DNA from: Rhizobium sp. R635
Lineage (GTDB): Bacteria; Pseudomonadota; Alphaproteobacteria; Rhizobiales; Rhizobiaceae
Direction: 5' to 3'
Assembly (NCBI RefSeq): GCF_002211285.1
Contig: NZ_LOKX01000010.1
Span: forward strand, 1-64,000
DNA length: 64,000 nucleotides
Positions 25,793 through 36,766 of this stretch are shown here, one piece after another. A program made the translations under genes and the position numbers. Within the stretch, counting starts at the first letter, position 1. Each line of letters opens with the position of its first letter. The notes under the pieces were generated by a model. That model did no database searches. It saw nothing but the letters and a program-made list of their open reading frames with translations, and had not been told where the DNA came from.

Positions 25793-26598
25793 TGACATCG
25801 CCGCAACCATCGGATTCACGTTTCTCCGCGCTCCGCGCCACCCTCTATCGGGGCATGCCCGCCTTGCTCGCCGGCTGCGCCTTTCTGGCCGCCTGGGAAA
25901 TTTATGTCGATCTCTCCGGCATCAAGCCCTCCATCCTGCCGGCGCCCTCGCGCATCGTCATCCAGGGCTGGCTGAACCGTCAGGCGCTGATGGCAAACAC
26001 CTGGCCGACGCTCGGCGCGACGCTCGGCGGTTTCGCGCTGTCGCTGGCCTTCGCATTCGTCTCCTCGATCCTCATGGATTTCGTGCCCTTCATGCGCCGC
26101 GCATTGCTGCCGATCTTCATTGCCAGCCAGACCCTGCCGCTGGTGGCGATCGCCCCCCTCGTCGTGCTCTGGTTCGGTTTCGGCCTGTTGCCGAAGATAT
26201 TGCTGGTGGCGCTCGTGACCTTCTTCCCGCTGCTCGTCGCGCTCTTACAGGGCTATGAATCGACCGACCGCGACATCGCTGAACTCTTGAACTCGATGAA
26301 GGCGAGCCGCTGGCGCATTTTCCGCCTGGCGCGGCTTCCCTCTTCGCTGCCCTATTTCTTCGCCGGCCTGAGAATCTCGATCACATATGCCGTCGTCGGC
26401 GCGATCTTTGCCGAATATGCCGGCGCCGCGAGCGGCCTCGGCATCTATATCCTCAACGCCAAGAACAATTTCCGCCCCGATCTCGTGCTCGCCGCCGTCA
26501 TCGTCAGCGCCGTGCTGACACTCTGCCTCTTCGGGCTGACGCTGATGATCCAGCGTTTCGTCATGCCCTGGCAGCCATCCCAGGAGCGGCGCCGATGA
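25792..26598 (+). CDS. thiX: ABC transporter permease for thiamine precursor (ThiX-like)
   Basis: A 268-residue inner-membrane permease of the nitrate/taurine/HMP type (BPD_transp_1) with about six membrane segments. The EAA loop is visible (ELLNSMKASRWRIFRLARLPSSLPYFFAGLRISITYAVVG, about residues 164-203). The ATG overlaps the stop of the upstream mini-ORF (ATGA), and thiZ starts with another ATGA overlap. With the TPP riboswitch and a THI5-like binding protein, hydroxymethylpyrimidine or a thiamine breakdown product is the likely substrate. Confidence 0.88.
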   Translation: MTSPQPSDSRFSALRATLYRGMPALLAGCAFLAAWEIYVDLSGIKPSILPAPSRIVIQGWLNRQALMANTWPTLGATLGGFALSLAFAFVSSILMDFVPFMRRALLPIFIASQTLPLVAIAPLVVLWFGFGLLPKILLVALVTFFPLLVALLQGYESTDRDIAELLNSMKASRWRIFRLARLPSSLPYFFAGLRISITYAVVGAIFAEYAGAASGLGIYILNAKNNFRPDLVLAAVIVSAVLTLCLFGLTLMIQRFVMPWQPSQERRR

Positions 26599-27374
26599 CC
26601 GGTCACATGCTTGAACTGCGCAACATCTCGAAATCCTTCGACGGCATGAAGGTTCTGGGCGATATCTCGCTTGATGTCGCAAGCGGCGAGTTCGTTTCGA
26701 TCGTCGGCCCGTCCGGCTCCGGAAAATCGACGGTGCTGCGACTGCTGACACAGGCGCTGCGCCCCGATTCCGGCAGCATGCTTTTCAACGGTGCAGCGCT
26801 GGAAGAGACGCCGCATTCCTTCGCCTTCATGCCGCAACGCGATGCGCTGATGCCCTGGCGCCGGATCATCGACAATGCTGCACTTGGGCTCGAGGTAAAG
26901 GGCATGAGCCGTCGGGCCGCCCGCGCGGCTGTCGCCCCCCTCTTCGAGCGGTTCGGCCTTGCCGGCTTCGAACATCACTATCCCTCAGCGCTATCGGGCG
27001 GCATGCGCCAGCGTGCCGCGCTGCTGCGCACCGTCGTTCAGACCCAGGACATGCTTCTGCTCGACGAACCTTTCGGCGCGCTCGACGCGCTGACGCGCAC
27101 GCAGATCCAGGAGTGGCTGCAGGGCATGTGGACCGAACATCGCTGGACGGCGCTGCTGATCACCCACGATGTCCGCGAGGCGGTGTTTCTTTCCGACCGC
27201 ATCTACGTGCTCTCCGCCCGGCCGGCGCGTGTCATCCGCGAATTCCGCGTTCCCCTGCCCCGCCCGAGAAGCATCGCCGATCTCGGCTCGCCGTCGGCCC
27301 AGGCGATCGAGACTGAAATCCTGCAAACCCTGCTTCATCCGCTGGAACAGGATGATTTTAGGCCGTCGGCCTAA
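26595..27374 (+). CDS. thiZ: ABC transporter ATP-binding protein (ThiZ-like)
   Basis: A 259-residue ABC ATPase energising the thiX/thiY transporter. Walker A GPSGSGKST (near residue 38), a Q-loop near AFMPQRDALMPW, the signature segment ALSGGMRQRAALLRT, Walker B DMLLLDEPFGALDA and the H-loop in LLITHDVREA are all intact. The start overlaps the thiX stop by four bases. Confidence 0.93.
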   Translation: MTGHMLELRNISKSFDGMKVLGDISLDVASGEFVSIVGPSGSGKSTVLRLLTQALRPDSGSMLFNGAALEETPHSFAFMPQRDALMPWRRIIDNAALGLEVKGMSRRAARAAVAPLFERFGLAGFEHHYPSALSGGMRQRAALLRTVVQTQDMLLLDEPFGALDALTRTQIQEWLQGMWTEHRWTALLITHDVREAVFLSDRIYVLSARPARVIREFRVPLPRPRSIADLGSPSAQAIETEILQTLLHPLEQDDFRPSA

Positions 27375-27378
27375 AATC
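27354..27378 (+). repeat. Stem-loop over the thiZ stop codon
   Basis: GATTTTAGGCC (27354-27364), loop GTC, GGCCTAAAATC (27368-27378): a perfect 11-bp hairpin covering the thiZ TAA. No T-run follows. It may stabilise the upstream mRNA or tune expression of the binding-protein gene that follows. Confidence 0.7.
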
Positions 27379-27422
27379 TGAATCCTTTCCTAATTTAAAG
27401 AGTTAAACCTGAGGAGGTCACC

Positions 27423-28433
27423 ATGCTGCTTCTCACCCGTCGACAGACGATCTTCGCCGCTCTCGCCGCAAGCCTCGCCGGCCGCACCGCCTTCGCCCAG
27501 TCGGCACCCGCAAAGGTTCGCATCGCGCTCGACTGGACGCCCAATACCAACCATATCGGCATCTACGTGGCCCAAGCGAAAGGCTACTATGCCGCCGCCG
27601 GCCTCGATGTCGAAATTCTTCCCTTCACGGACACCAGCGCCGGAACGCTCGTATCCAACGGCGTCGCCGATTTCGGCATCAGCAGCGAGATCGAGGCCCT
27701 CACGCAGCGCGCCGGCGGCGGTGACGTGAAGATGGTTTACGGCGTCGTCCAGACGGAAACCGCACGCCTGATCTTCAAGGGCGGACGCGACGACATCAAG
27801 AGCCCTAAAGATCTCGACGGCAAGACCTATGGCGGCTTTGGCGGCGCCTGGGAAAGCGCGCTGGTCTCCGCGATGATCCGCAACGACGGCGGCAAGGGCG
27901 ACGTCAAGACCGTCACCCTCGGCACCTCCGCCTATGAAGCGCTGGACAACGGCTCGATCGATTTCACGCTCGAGATCTACACCTGGGAAGGCATCGCCGC
28001 CGAGCTGGAAAACCGCAAGATCGGCCGCTTCCACTACTCCGATTATGGCATTCCCGACGAGCAGACGACGGTCATCGTCTCCAGCGACGCCTATCTCTCG
28101 GCCAGTCGCGAACACGCCCGCGCCTTCATCCAGGCGACGCGCCAGGGTTACGCCTACTCCGTCGACCATCCCGATGAAGCCTGCGACCTGCTGATCTCCG
28201 GCAGCAACGGCGCACTGATGAATACGGAACTGGTCAAGGCTTCTCAGAAGGCGCTGATCGAGGGACACTTCCTGAAGTCCGAGGCTGGCGTGATCGGCAC
28301 GCTCGATCCGGCAAAGGCCGATGCCATCGGCAGCTTCCTGCTCGATAACGGCATCCTGGTCGATGCGAACGGCGCCGCACTCAAGGAAAAGCCGGACTTT
28401 TCCGCCTATTACACCAACGAACTTCTCGACTGA
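27423..28433 (+). CDS. thiY: ABC transporter substrate-binding protein, THI5/NMT1-like (ThiY-like)
   Basis: A 336-residue periplasmic binding protein. Residues 1-25 are a signal peptide with an RRQTIF start that resembles a Tat signal, cut near AFAQ. The mature start VRIALDWTPNTNHIGIYVA is characteristic of the THI5/NMT1 family that binds hydroxymethylpyrimidine-type compounds. GAGGAGG precedes the ATG. It is the last gene of the riboswitch-controlled thi transporter operon. Confidence 0.92.
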   Translation: MLLLTRRQTIFAALAASLAGRTAFAQSAPAKVRIALDWTPNTNHIGIYVAQAKGYYAAAGLDVEILPFTDTSAGTLVSNGVADFGISSEIEALTQRAGGGDVKMVYGVVQTETARLIFKGGRDDIKSPKDLDGKTYGGFGGAWESALVSAMIRNDGGKGDVKTVTLGTSAYEALDNGSIDFTLEIYTWEGIAAELENRKIGRFHYSDYGIPDEQTTVIVSSDAYLSASREHARAFIQATRQGYAYSVDHPDEACDLLISGSNGALMNTELVKASQKALIEGHFLKSEAGVIGTLDPAKADAIGSFLLDNGILVDANGAALKEKPDFSAYYTNELLD

Positions 28434-28450
28434 GTTCGCACGACAATCTT

Positions 28451-28540
28451 GCATCGGCCCGAAGATCGTTTCTGATTTTCGGGCCGATGCGTTCGAGCAT
28501 GATGACGAAAAGCGTGAACGGTTTTCGATCCATACCCTGC
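28451..28540. repeat. Inverted repeat and rhizobial intergenic repeat (RIME-like)
   Basis: A perfect 13-bp inverted repeat GCATCGGCCCGAA (28451-28463) and TTCGGGCCGATGC (28478-28490) is followed by a GAGCATGATGACGAAAAG...CGGTTTTCG block of the kind repeated in rhizobial intergenic DNA. The first part may act as a weak terminator for thiY. The repeat family name is from memory. Confidence 0.55.
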
Positions 28541-28627
28541 TCCCACTATTTGACGTGGAACAGGATGTTCCAGCCTTGTCCGCCGCGGCTTTCCGCGGCA
28601 AAGTCTTCGGACAAGGCGAGGGACGGA

Positions 28628-29848
28628 ATGCGACAAGAGGAGAGATTGGCCGGGGCAGACTTCTTGCGTGCGGCGGCCTGTCTGCTGGTGCTCGTCCACC
28701 ATCTCGTGCTTCGGCTGGATATGCGCAGGATTCCGGACGAATTTGCCCCAGCCGCACATATCGCCCGCTTCGGCAATTTCGGCGTTGCCATCTTCTTCGT
28801 GCTGAGTGGTTTTCTTCTTGCCCGTCCCTTCTGGCGCGCGCTCGACGCGGACGGCGACATGCCGAGTCTGCGGTCGTACTCGATCCGGAGGGCGGCGCGC
28901 ATCGCTCCGGGCTTCTGGGTCGCAGCCACCGTCGGCTTTGCCCTCAGCCTGACCTTGCTTGCCCTGCCGCTGACGCCGGAGCTTGCGCTCCGCTACGTCT
29001 CCGGCATGCTGTTCATGAGCCAGTGGCATTGGCGCACGCTCTTTCCCGTCGAAACCGATGGGCCGCTCTGGTCGATTCCTTTCGAGGTCACCAGCTATGT
29101 GCTCCTGCCCGCCTGTTTCTTCCTGCTGTTTCGTTTGCCCGTCCTGAGACAGCGTCCGTTGCTCGCCCGCGCCGCCTGGCTTTGCGTCATCGGCGGCGTG
29201 CTCCTGGCCCATGCGCTGATCCTGACCTTCTTTGCGCTCGACGACATCGGGCGCGGCTGGCAATACGGGCTGCAGGGCGGAGCGAAGGAATGGATGCCCA
29301 AATATAATCCGATCGGCTTCTTCGCTCTCTTCGCCCTCGGCGCCCTTGCCGCAGGCATCGAGGTCATGCTCCTAGAAAAGCGCTCCGTCTGGTTCGATGC
29401 CGCGGCACTCCTCGCCCTCGTCATCGCCGCCTACCGCCTCGTCATCTCGCCGGGCGGCACTCCCGAAGCTTACGGCTGGCTCGACATCCCCTATGGCTTC
29501 CCGGTCTTTCCCCTGGCGGTCGCGACAGCTCTCGTTTCGCTGAGCCATTCGCGGCACCTGGGCAGACTGCTCGACAACCCTCCCGTCCGTTACACGGCAA
29601 AGATCTCCTTCGGCATCTATATCTGGCAGGAGGTCATCCTGATATTGGTCCAGAAGCTCGACCCCGGCTCGTTCGGCGCTTCCACGGAAAATGTCATGAC
29701 CGGCTGGCTTCAGTCTTGCGGGCTGGCCGCAGCGCTCGTCTTCCTGATCGCGACCCTCAGCTACTATCTGCTGGAGAGGCCCGCGATCCACTTCGGCAAC
29801 CGGATGTCGAGCCGGCAACCCAATCGAGCTACTCCTTTTAAAGTATAA
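28628..29848 (+). CDS. Acyltransferase-3 family membrane protein
   Basis: A 406-residue multi-pass protein of the acyltransferase-3 (OatA/NodX/ExoZ-like) family that acetylates or acylates surface carbohydrates. It has about ten membrane segments. The family start is clear: LAGADFLRAAACLLVLVHH with the conserved His pair, followed by FGNFGVAIFFVLSGFLLARPFWR. The end (SYYLLERPAIHFG) is also typical. The start at 28628 has a GAGGGA site; longer versions run back into the intergenic repeat. A sugar transferase follows on the same strand, which suggests surface polysaccharide work, but the acceptor is unknown. Confidence 0.87.
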   Translation: MRQEERLAGADFLRAAACLLVLVHHLVLRLDMRRIPDEFAPAAHIARFGNFGVAIFFVLSGFLLARPFWRALDADGDMPSLRSYSIRRAARIAPGFWVAATVGFALSLTLLALPLTPELALRYVSGMLFMSQWHWRTLFPVETDGPLWSIPFEVTSYVLLPACFFLLFRLPVLRQRPLLARAAWLCVIGGVLLAHALILTFFALDDIGRGWQYGLQGGAKEWMPKYNPIGFFALFALGALAAGIEVMLLEKRSVWFDAAALLALVIAAYRLVISPGGTPEAYGWLDIPYGFPVFPLAVATALVSLSHSRHLGRLLDNPPVRYTAKISFGIYIWQEVILILVQKLDPGSFGASTENVMTGWLQSCGLAAALVFLIATLSYYLLERPAIHFGNRMSSRQPNRATPFKV

Positions 29849-30015
29849 ATCCCCCGCCACCTCAACTAGAGGCATTAAGGTTAACGGAAAATACTCCCAT
29901 TTTTGGCGTCTTCATGCTTACTAATTTCTTATTTATACCCATGACAAACGATAGCTGAGGATGTATTTGTCTCGCTGCGGTTCAGTGTCAGGCATAAACT
30001 TGTGGACCTTATGTA

Positions 30016-30753
30016 ATGAATGCTTTTACTTCGAAGAGGAACGCGCGCTTCGATGCGTCATTGCGTCAGGACAGAATCAAGGCACTGGTTGTAGCGAATT
30101 CCAACATTCGCCAGCCGGACAGCTTTCCTGTTTCGGAAAGAAAGATAGGGCAGCGATTGATGGTGAAACGATTTATCGACATCATCGTCTCGGCCGGCGC
30201 TCTGATCGTGCTGGCGCCGCTTTTTCTGGTGATCGCACTTTTCATCAAACTCGACGATGGTGGCCCCGTGTTCTTCCGCCAGCTTCGCTGGGGTTTGAAA
30301 GGCCGGAAGATCACGGTCCTCAAGTTCCGCTCGATGCGCAAGGAAGCCTGCGACCCGAGCGGCATCCAACAGACCGTAAAAGGCGACAGCCGGCTGACCG
30401 GCATCGGCGCCGTGCTCCGCAAGACCAATATCGACGAACTGCCGCAGCTTTTGAACGTCCTCAGGGGCGACATGTCCCTGGTCGGCCCGCGCTGCCATGC
30501 CATCAACATGCGGGCGGCCGGCAGGCTCTACGAGGAGCTCGTTCCGGACTACCACCACCGCCACATCATGCGCCCTGGCATCACTGGCCTTGCGCAGACG
30601 CGCGGCTGGCGCGGCCCGACGGCACGGCCGCTGCAGGCCCGCGCCCGCATCGCCTGCGACATCTATTATGTCAAAAATTTCAGCCTGCTGCTCGACTTGA
30701 AGATCCTGTTCAAGACACTCGTCATCGAGCTGCGCGGCGGCACCGGCTTCTAA
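30016..30753 (+). CDS. ExoY-type bacterial sugar transferase
   Basis: A 245-residue membrane-bound phosphoglycosyltransferase that starts a polysaccharide on undecaprenyl phosphate. One N-terminal hydrophobic segment (about 55-75, IIVSAGALIVLAPLFLVIAL) precedes the catalytic core: GGPVFFRQLRWG, KFRSM, TNIDELPQLLNVLRGDMSLVGPR and MRPGITGLAQ. It is shorter than WbaP-type enzymes and matches the ExoY size. Start is uncertain: ATG at 30016 gives 48 extra residues, while ATG at 30160 begins at the domain. No other polysaccharide glycosyltransferase genes are nearby. Confidence 0.88.
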   Translation: MNAFTSKRNARFDASLRQDRIKALVVANSNIRQPDSFPVSERKIGQRLMVKRFIDIIVSAGALIVLAPLFLVIALFIKLDDGGPVFFRQLRWGLKGRKITVLKFRSMRKEACDPSGIQQTVKGDSRLTGIGAVLRKTNIDELPQLLNVLRGDMSLVGPRCHAINMRAAGRLYEELVPDYHHRHIMRPGITGLAQTRGWRGPTARPLQARARIACDIYYVKNFSLLLDLKILFKTLVIELRGGTGF

Positions 30754-30858
30754 GAGCCCCATAGTAGCGCCAAGCCAAAGCGGCCATTACCCGCCGCCAT
30801 TCGTTTCAAGCCGTTCGACGCCGCCGCTCCCATATCCGATGGAAGAAAGCAGAAACAA

Positions 30859-30883
30859 AAAAGCGGCCGTAGAGGCCGCTTTT
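30859..30883 (-). terminator. Terminator of the atp operon (possibly bidirectional)
   Basis: AAAAGCGGCC (30859-30868) pairs with GGCCGCTTTT (30874-30883) around GTAGA. On the minus strand it is followed by six T in all, giving a strong end to the atp transcript. On the plus strand it may also end the sugar transferase transcript. Confidence 0.9.
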
Positions 30884-30905
30884 CATCGATGCCGTCGAGT
30901 GGCGT

Positions 30906-31313
30906 TCAGTCTTGCTGGACGATGCCGCGCAGGTGTGTCAGTTCCATGATGAAGTGCTCGAGCTTCGACTTGTGCTCGTGATGCTCGGCATCCTCGAGTT
31001 CCTTCTTCGCCGCTTCGATACGGCGGGTCAGTTCGTCCTTGTTGAGCTCTTCCACCGGTACGGCAGATTCCGCAAGCAGCGTGCAGCCGGTCGGCAGAAT
31101 ATCGGCGAAGCCGCCGAACACGACATAGTCCTGCTTCTTTCCGGAAGCCGAACGCACGCTCACGACACCCGGCTTGACGGTCGTCATCGTCGGCGCATGG
31201 TGCGCCATCACGGTCATCTCGCCTTCGGTCGCGGGAATGACGACCTCAGTCACCATCTCCGACAGCAGCAGACGCTCCGGCGAAACGAGCTCAAAGTTGA
31301 AATTGTCAGCCAT
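30906..31313 (-). CDS. atpC: ATP synthase epsilon subunit
   Basis: A 135-residue F1 epsilon subunit: FNFELVSPERLLLSEMVTEVVIPATEGEMTVMAHHAP at the start and a C-terminal helical hairpin. It belongs to the central stalk that links F1 to the c-ring and regulates ATPase activity. Its ATG overlaps the stop of a small unknown gene as TGATG, and it is the last gene before the operon terminator. Confidence 0.96.
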   Translation of the reverse strand: MADNFNFELVSPERLLLSEMVTEVVIPATEGEMTVMAHHAPTMTTVKPGVVSVRSASGKKQDYVVFGGFADILPTGCTLLAESAVPVEELNKDELTRRIEAAKKELEDAEHHEHKSKLEHFIMELTHLRGIVQQD

Positions 31314-31551
31314 CAGTGACTTACCTTCTCGGCTATGGCTTTTGCATCTTGCAATTTGGTCCCGCAGAACGGGCAGTGCAGTATCGCCTGATCGAGATAT
31401 CCGAGGCCTTCCTCGGTCTGAACCAACCCCACGACCATCATGATCACGCCGTTATCGGCACGGTAGACGGTCGGCGCGGCGGGCTCCGGAAGTTCCGCTA
31501 CGACCCCTTTGAGGGAGTCGCAGCAGAATATCTCGTCCTGAGCATCGTTCA

Positions 31552-31552
<1 letters not shown>
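31313..31552 (-). CDS. Small Cys-containing protein encoded between atpD and atpC
   Basis: A 79-residue acidic protein of unknown function. It has Cys10-Cys11 near the start and a CPFCG motif (Cys60, Cys63) near the end, a possible zinc or redox site. Its ATG overlaps the atpD stop as TGATG, and its own TGA overlaps the atpC ATG as TGATG. The gene is therefore translationally locked into the ATP synthase operon. I do not recognise it as a known F1Fo subunit. It could be an assembly or regulatory factor, but nothing in the sequence proves this. Confidence 0.82.
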
Positions 31553-33886
<2,334 letters not shown>

Positions 33887-33912
33887 CCGTTATCCGTCCT
33901 AACTAGGCCCGA

Positions 33913-35442
33913 TTACTGGAAAGACTTGGCGAAGCTATCGAGAGCAGCGGTGAGCTTGCCCCGGGTATCGTCGCTGATTGCCTTTTCCGTGCGGATCGCG
34001 TCGAGGATGGCCGAGCCTTCCGAACGCAGGTACGAGAGCAGACCCTGCTCGAACTTGCCGACCTGAGCGACCGGCAGCTTGTCGAGGTAGCCGTTGACGC
34101 CTGCGAAGATCACGGCGACCTGCTCTTCCGTCTTCAGCGGCGAGAACTGCGGCTGCTTCAGGAGTTCGGTCAGGCGTGCACCGCGGTTCAGCAGGCGCTG
34201 GGTCGCAGCGTCGAGGTCCGAACCGAACTGGGCGAAGGCGGCCATTTCGCGATACTGGGCGAGTTCGCCCTTGATCGAGCCGGCAACCTGCTTCATCGCC
34301 TTGATCTGAGCCGAAGAACCGACGCGGGAAACCGACAGACCGACGTTAACGGCCGGACGGATGCCCTGGTAGAACAGGTCGGTTTCGAGGAAGATCTGGC
34401 CGTCGGTGATCGAGATCACGTTGGTCGGAATGAAGGCCGAAACGTCGTTGCCCTGCGTTTCGATGACCGGCAGAGCGGTCAGCGAACCGGCGCCCTTGTC
34501 GTCGTTCATCTTTGCCGCGCGCTCGAGGAGACGCGAATGCAGGTAGAAAACGTCGCCCGGATAGGCTTCGCGGCCCGGCGGGCGGCGCAGCAGCAGCGAC
34601 ATCTGGCGATAAGCGACAGCCTGCTTGGACAGGTCGTCATAGCCGATCAGGGCGTGCTGGGCGTTGTCGCGGAAGTATTCGCCCATTGCGCAGCCTGCGA
34701 ACGGAGCGAGGAACTGCATCGGAGCCGGGTCGGAAGCCGTCGCGGCGACGATGATCGAGTATTTCAGGGCGCCGCGCTCTTCGAGAACCTTGACGAACTG
34801 GGCAACGGTGGAGCGCTTCTGGCCGACGGCGACGTAGACGCAGTAAAGCTTGTCGTTGTCAGGGCCGTTGTCGTGAATCGGCTTCTGGTTCAGGAACGTG
34901 TCGAGCAGGATCGCGGTCTTGCCGGTCTGGCGGTCGCCGATGACGAGCTCGCGCTGGCCGCGGCCGACCGGGATGAGGGCGTCGATGGCCTTGAGGCCGG
35001 TCGACATCGGCTCATGAACCGACTTGCGCGGAATGATGCCCGGAGCCTTGACGTCGACGCGCGCACGGCGGGTCGCGTTGATCGGGCCCTTGCCGTCGAT
35101 CGGGTTGCCGAGCGCGTCGACGACGCGGCCGAGCAGTTCAGGACCGATCGGAACGTCGACGATAGCGCCCGTGCGCTTGACGGTGTCGCCTTCCTTGATG
35201 TCGCGGTCGGAGCCGAAAATAACGACACCGACATTGTCAGATTCAAGGTTCAGGGCCATGCCGCGGATGCCGCCGGGGAACTCGACCATTTCACCGGCCT
35301 GGACATTGTCCAGACCGTAAACGCGAGCGATACCGTCACCGACGGAGAGAACCTGGCCGACTTCCGAGACTTCTGCCTCTTTGCCGAAATTTTTGATCTG
35401 GTCTTTGAGAATTGCGGAAATTTCCGCGGCGCGGATATCCAT
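33913..35442 (-). CDS. atpA: ATP synthase alpha subunit
   Basis: A 509-residue non-catalytic nucleotide-binding F1 subunit. [13 protein letters not shown] is the P-loop near residue 170, and [17 protein letters not shown] contains the conserved arginine finger. Its ATG overlaps the atpH stop as TGATG, which indicates coupling. Confidence 0.98.
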   Translation of the reverse strand: MDIRAAEISAILKDQIKNFGKEAEVSEVGQVLSVGDGIARVYGLDNVQAGEMVEFPGGIRGMALNLESDNVGVVIFGSDRDIKEGDTVKRTGAIVDVPIGPELLGRVVDALGNPIDGKGPINATRRARVDVKAPGIIPRKSVHEPMSTGLKAIDALIPVGRGQRELVIGDRQTGKTAILLDTFLNQKPIHDNGPDNDKLYCVYVAVGQKRSTVAQFVKVLEERGALKYSIIVAATASDPAPMQFLAPFAGCAMGEYFRDNAQHALIGYDDLSKQAVAYRQMSLLLRRPPGREAYPGDVFYLHSRLLERAAKMNDDKGAGSLTALPVIETQGNDVSAFIPTNVISITDGQIFLETDLFYQGIRPAVNVGLSVSRVGSSAQIKAMKQVAGSIKGELAQYREMAAFAQFGSDLDAATQRLLNRGARLTELLKQPQFSPLKTEEQVAVIFAGVNGYLDKLPVAQVGKFEQGLLSYLRSEGSAILDAIRTEKAISDDTRGKLTAALDSFAKSFQ

Positions 35443-36008
35443 CAGCCGACCTCTTTCAATGCAAGCTTAAGGGTAGAGAGTTTGGTACGAAGAGACGTAT
35501 CAATCTGACGGGACCCGACCTTGACGATCAGACCACCAAGAATTGACGGATCAACCGTGACGGCAATCGCCACGTCTTTGCCGGTGACGCCCTTCAGCGC
35601 CGCCTTCAATTCATTTTCCTGCTCTGCGGAGAGAGCATGGGCCGAGGTGACCTCGGCGGAAATTTCGCCGCGATGATTGGCGGCGATGATGCGGAAGGCC
35701 TTGATCATGCCCGGCAGGGCGAACAGGCGGCGGTTACGCGCCACGACCTTCAGGAAATTGGCGAAGAAGCCCGAGATGCCGGCCTTTTCGCTGATGGCGA
35801 CGATTGCCTTCAGCTGGTCCTCGGCGGAGAAAACCGGGCTCAGGATAAAGCGCTTCAAATCATCGCTCTCATCCAGCATCGCCTGGAAACGGTCAAGATC
35901 TGCAGTTACGGTAGCGACGGCGCCCTCTTCGAGCGCGAGCTCGAAAAGCGACGAGGCATAGCGCTCTGCAACACCAGAAGTAAGCTGGGACGTGTCTGCC
36001 ACTGGCAC
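35442..36008 (-). CDS. atpH: ATP synthase delta subunit
   Basis: A 188-residue stator subunit joining F1 to Fo. The start is a GTG at 36008 (product begins [18 protein letters not shown]), with an AGGGA site upstream; the C-terminal [26 protein letters not shown] block is the family signature. It is the first gene of the F1 operon. The Fo genes are not in this window, as is usual in alphaproteobacteria, where they form a separate cluster. Confidence 0.95.
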   Translation of the reverse strand: MPVADTSQLTSGVAERYASSLFELALEEGAVATVTADLDRFQAMLDESDDLKRFILSPVFSAEDQLKAIVAISEKAGISGFFANFLKVVARNRRLFALPGMIKAFRIIAANHRGEISAEVTSAHALSAEQENELKAALKGVTGKDVAIAVTVDPSILGGLIVKVGSRQIDTSLRTKLSTLKLALKEVG

Positions 36009-36263
36009 AAATTTCCCTGATTTCAACCCAAAATCCGGCTCTCGGCGGACGCCGAACCTATGATCTTGAATTCGTTTTGATTTCCCCCAGAAATCACAAG
36101 AGAAGCCTCTTGCTTCTTCCGAAATTCGGGGTCCGTCTAACATAGGATGTTCGGACTCGCAACACGCGTAATGCCCGAATACGCCTTTCACATGAATTTC
36201 TGTCCGCAAAATTGCGGAATGACTTTGAAGCAGGCCCGGGAAACCGCCCGCAGGCCACGAAAT
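36009..36263 (-). promoter_or_regulatory. Upstream region of the atp operon
   Basis: 255 bases between atpH and a leftward membrane-protein gene. It should carry the atp promoter. A 16-bp palindrome TCCGCAA-AA-TTGCGGA lies at 36203-36218, near the end of the upstream gene, without a T-run. No ORF is credible. Confidence 0.45.
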
Positions 36264-36653
36264 TCACGTCTGGAAGAAGCCGAAAACATAAAGCAGCGGC
36301 AATGCGGCCAAGGCGACCTGCACAACCAGGAGTAAATAGTTGACGATATTACTCCCCTTATCGGACAGGATCGAGATGATACGGGCAAAGGCGGCCATCA
36401 CAAAGGAAGCGCCGAGCGCCATGTAGATCCAGCTCTGGGCGAGCATGATCGCCGAGGCCCCGAAGCCGAGATAGAAACCGCCCATCGAGCGCGCCTCACC
36501 GAAACCTTCCGGCCGCCCTTCCCGCGCCTGCAGGCCGAGAAGACGCAGGGCGTGGCCCGGCGCGAACATCATGACGAAACCCGCCAGCGCCGTGAAAGCC
36601 GCGGAGCAGAACGCCAGCTGCTCGCCAAGCTCGGTCGGAAAATAGAGTTCCAT
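36264..36653 (-). CDS. Small membrane protein, DUF4345-like
   Basis: A 129-residue protein with four predicted membrane helices (about 12-35, 60-80, 82-98 and 105-127). The second half, GGFYLGFGASAIMLAQSWIYMALG, resembles the DUF4345 type of small inner-membrane proteins. Function is unknown. It lies between priA and atpH, on the same strand as both. Confidence 0.7.
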   Translation of the reverse strand: MELYFPTELGEQLAFCSAAFTALAGFVMMFAPGHALRLLGLQAREGRPEGFGEARSMGGFYLGFGASAIMLAQSWIYMALGASFVMAAFARIISILSDKGSNIVNYLLLVVQVALAALPLLYVFGFFQT

Positions 36654-36766
36654 GCATCAGCCCCAAATCACTCGCGAATCGCTGTTTTATGGCACGAGCC
36701 GAAAAAGGAGGAAATGGCGACAACGTCAGAAAAGTGACCGGCTGGCACTCCAAAGCAGGCTGGTAG

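Noticed and set aside
36714..36737. A seven-codon ORF behind a strong AAGGAGGA-type site
   Set aside because: It is very short, faces away from both neighbouring genes and has nothing downstream to control.
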